A stretch of DNA of 64,000 nucleotides from Janthinobacterium lividum. Its GTDB lineage: Bacteria; Pseudomonadota; Gammaproteobacteria; Burkholderiales; Burkholderiaceae_D. Below, one piece after another: positions 62,983-64,000 of the stretch (the first letter of the stretch is position 1; each line of letters begins with the position of its first letter). Location of the stretch: NCBI RefSeq assembly GCF_011601275.1, contig NZ_JAAOLY010000003.1:186001-250000 (forward strand), written 5' to 3'. Both the position numbers and the translations under genes were made by a program. Below the pieces are notes generated by a model that worked only from the letters and a program-made list of their open reading frames with translations, did not search any database and had not been told where the DNA came from.

Positions 62983-63813
62983 TCAGCCTTTCAAGCCGCC
63001 CGAGGTCAGGCCGCTGACGACCTTTTCCTGGAAGATCACGATCAGCACGACGATGGGCACGATGGCCACCACCAGCGCCGCCGAAATGATCGGCCACGGG
63101 AAGGCGAACTCGCCCTGGTACAGCTGGATGCCGACGGGCAGGGTGCGGTAAGCCACGGCCGAATTCATCGATAGCGCCAGCAGGAACTCGTCCCAGGAAT
63201 TGACGAAGGCGAGGATGGCGGCTGTCGCCACGCCAGGCGCGGCCAGCGGCAGCACGATGCGCCACAGGGCGCTCAGGCGGGTGCAGCCGTCGAGCATGGC
63301 CGCATTCTCGATATCGCGCGGGATATCCTGGAAAAAGCTCACCATCATCAGGGTGCAAATCGGCAGGTTCAGCACCGTGTACGGCAGCACGAGGGCCCAG
63401 TAGGAGTTCAGCAAGCCCAGGCTGCGCATGATCTCGAACAGCGGCACCATCAGGGTCACCAGCGGGAACATCGACACGCCGATGATGGCCGTCAGGATCA
63501 GGCCGCGGAAACGCAGGCGCAGGCGGGCGATCGCATACGCGGCCAGCGCGCTGATGAACAGGCTGAGCAGGGTCGACAGGCCGGCCACGATCAGGCTGTT
63601 GGTCAGGAACGTCAGCAGCGGCTGGTCCTGGAAGGCGGAGATGAAATTGCCGATGGTCGGTTCGTGTGGCCAGTAGGTGATCGGCTTTTGCGTCAGTTCG
63701 CTCTCGGTCTTCAGCGAGGTGAAAAGAATCCAGAGGGCGGGGAAGACGCCGTTGAGGATGACGATCGCGGCGGCGAACCAACGCAGGCGCTTCGATGAAA
63801 ACAGGCCGCTCAT
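62983..63813 (-). CDS. ABC sugar transporter permease (MalG type)
   Basis: Inner-membrane permease of 276 residues with six helices. The EAA loop (NAAMLDGCTRLSALWRIVLP) contacts the ATPase. The N terminus has a single helix before the core domain, as in MalG-like members of the carbohydrate uptake 1 family. It overlaps the preceding permease by 4 bases. In operon context it would import sulfoquinovose or sulfoquinovosyl glycerol, but the ATPase and binding protein are outside the window. Confidence 0.92.
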   Translation of the reverse strand: MSGLFSSKRLRWFAAAIVILNGVFPALWILFTSLKTESELTQKPITYWPHEPTIGNFISAFQDQPLLTFLTNSLIVAGLSTLLSLFISALAAYAIARLRLRFRGLILTAIIGVSMFPLVTLMVPLFEIMRSLGLLNSYWALVLPYTVLNLPICTLMMVSFFQDIPRDIENAAMLDGCTRLSALWRIVLPLAAPGVATAAILAFVNSWDEFLLALSMNSAVAYRTLPVGIQLYQGEFAFPWPIISAALVVAIVPIVVLIVIFQEKVVSGLTSGGLKG

Positions 63814-64000
63814 TCTTTGTCTCCTCTTACATATTTCAGATATACGAACGTGGTGGCCATCGACAGCAGGAACATGAACACCGCCAGGGTTGAGCCGTAG
63901 CCCACGTCCAGGTAGTCCACCGTATTGGACTGGATGTACATGGCCAGGGTCTTGGTTTCATCGCCAGGGCCGGGCATGTTGTAGGGAATATCGAAGGACT
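63810..64000 (-). CDS. ABC sugar transporter permease (MalF type), C-terminal part
   Basis: The last 62 or so codons of a second permease, continuing beyond the window. The end reads ETKTLAMYIQSNTVDYLDVG, a final membrane helix (AVFMFLLSMATTFVYL) and KYVRGDKE. The position before a MalG-type gene with a 4-bp overlap, and the F-type final loop, identify it as the partner subunit. The start, EAA loop and most helices lie past 64,000. Confidence 0.85.
   Translation of the reverse strand, partial: SFDIPYNMPGPGDETKTLAMYIQSNTVDYLDVGYGSTLAVFMFLLSMATTFVYLKYVRGDKE

Noticed and set aside
51450-64000. L-arabinose or L-fucose oxidative pathway instead of sulfoquinovose degradation
   Set aside because: SDR, SMP-30, epimerase, aldehyde dehydrogenase and ABC genes also occur in those pathways, but a GH31 enzyme with the full KERWY set and a TauE/SafE exporter in the same operon fit sulfoquinovose much better. 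It is kept as the main alternative.
1-64000. CRISPR array or a known anti-phage defence system
   Set aside because: No regularly spaced repeats of 25-40 bases and no Cas, restriction, CBASS, Thoeris or retron proteins were recognised.

Overview
The window is high-GC DNA from a betaproteobacterium, most likely Janthinobacterium or a close relative in the Oxalobacteraceae. Evidence for this is the gene style (tail-specific protease Prc, AlaC-type aminotransferase, a betaproteobacterial porin, several methyl-accepting chemotaxis proteins) and the codon use. The genus is an inference from protein character; no 16S gene is present.

Layout. (1) 1-16,030: right end of a tailed prophage, all on the + strand. 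It holds the tape-measure protein, two tail-tip proteins, a tail-fibre cassette present twice (8,616-11,260 and 11,708-14,392) with a decayed holin copy between the two, then a tightly overlapping lysis block: holin, GH19 endolysin, inner spanin and outer spanin. (2) 16,333-22,902: an NCS2 purine permease convergent with a 1680-residue kinase/AAA/GAF/GGDEF signalling protein. (3) 23,230-25,667: an accessory scar beside tRNA-Leu(UAA). It contains a broken IS5-type transposase, an unrecognised protein with an internal duplication, an AT-rich one-helix membrane protein, a fragment of a P2-type tail completion gene and three 11-bp direct repeats. (4) 25,786-41,233: chromosomal genes: TonB receptor, two chemoreceptors, small proteins, two DUF2939 paralogues, a ParB-like protein, a penicillin-acylase-family enzyme, a cystathionine beta-synthase/gamma-lyase pair, thymidine kinase and a DUF2007 protein. 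(5) 41,756-51,280: Prc, a LysR/MFS divergent pair, a membrane protein, a pentapeptide-repeat protein, an AlaC aminotransferase and an alpha/beta hydrolase. Four copies of a roughly 120-135 bp element, each ending in an intrinsic terminator, lie downstream of the four + strand genes here. (6) 64,000 back to 51,450: one long minus-strand gene set that reads as a sulfoquinovose catabolic operon.

How region 6 fits together. The GH31 enzyme at 55,310-57,331 carries every residue of the KERWY form of the sulfoquinovosidase recognition motif. Around it are an ABC sugar permease pair, a porin, an aldose-epimerase-like mutarotase, an SDR dehydrogenase, an SMP-30 lactonase, an aldehyde dehydrogenase of the GabD type, a TauE/SafE permease, and glycerol-3-phosphate dehydrogenase plus glycerol kinase. 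This matches a sulfo-Entner-Doudoroff pathway for sulfoquinovosyl glycerol: uptake, hydrolysis to sulfoquinovose and glycerol, oxidation and lactone opening, oxidation of sulfolactaldehyde, export of the C3 sulfonate, and use of the glycerol. The sulfogluconate dehydratase and the KDSG aldolase are not in the window and would be expected beyond 64,000.

The two most interesting items are this operon, which joins glycerol salvage and ABC uptake to sulfoglycolysis, and the four-copy terminator-linked element. The element carries CUCCUC/CUCCUCC anti-Shine-Dalgarno motifs and a hairpin kept by compensating changes, and may be a family of sibling small RNAs.
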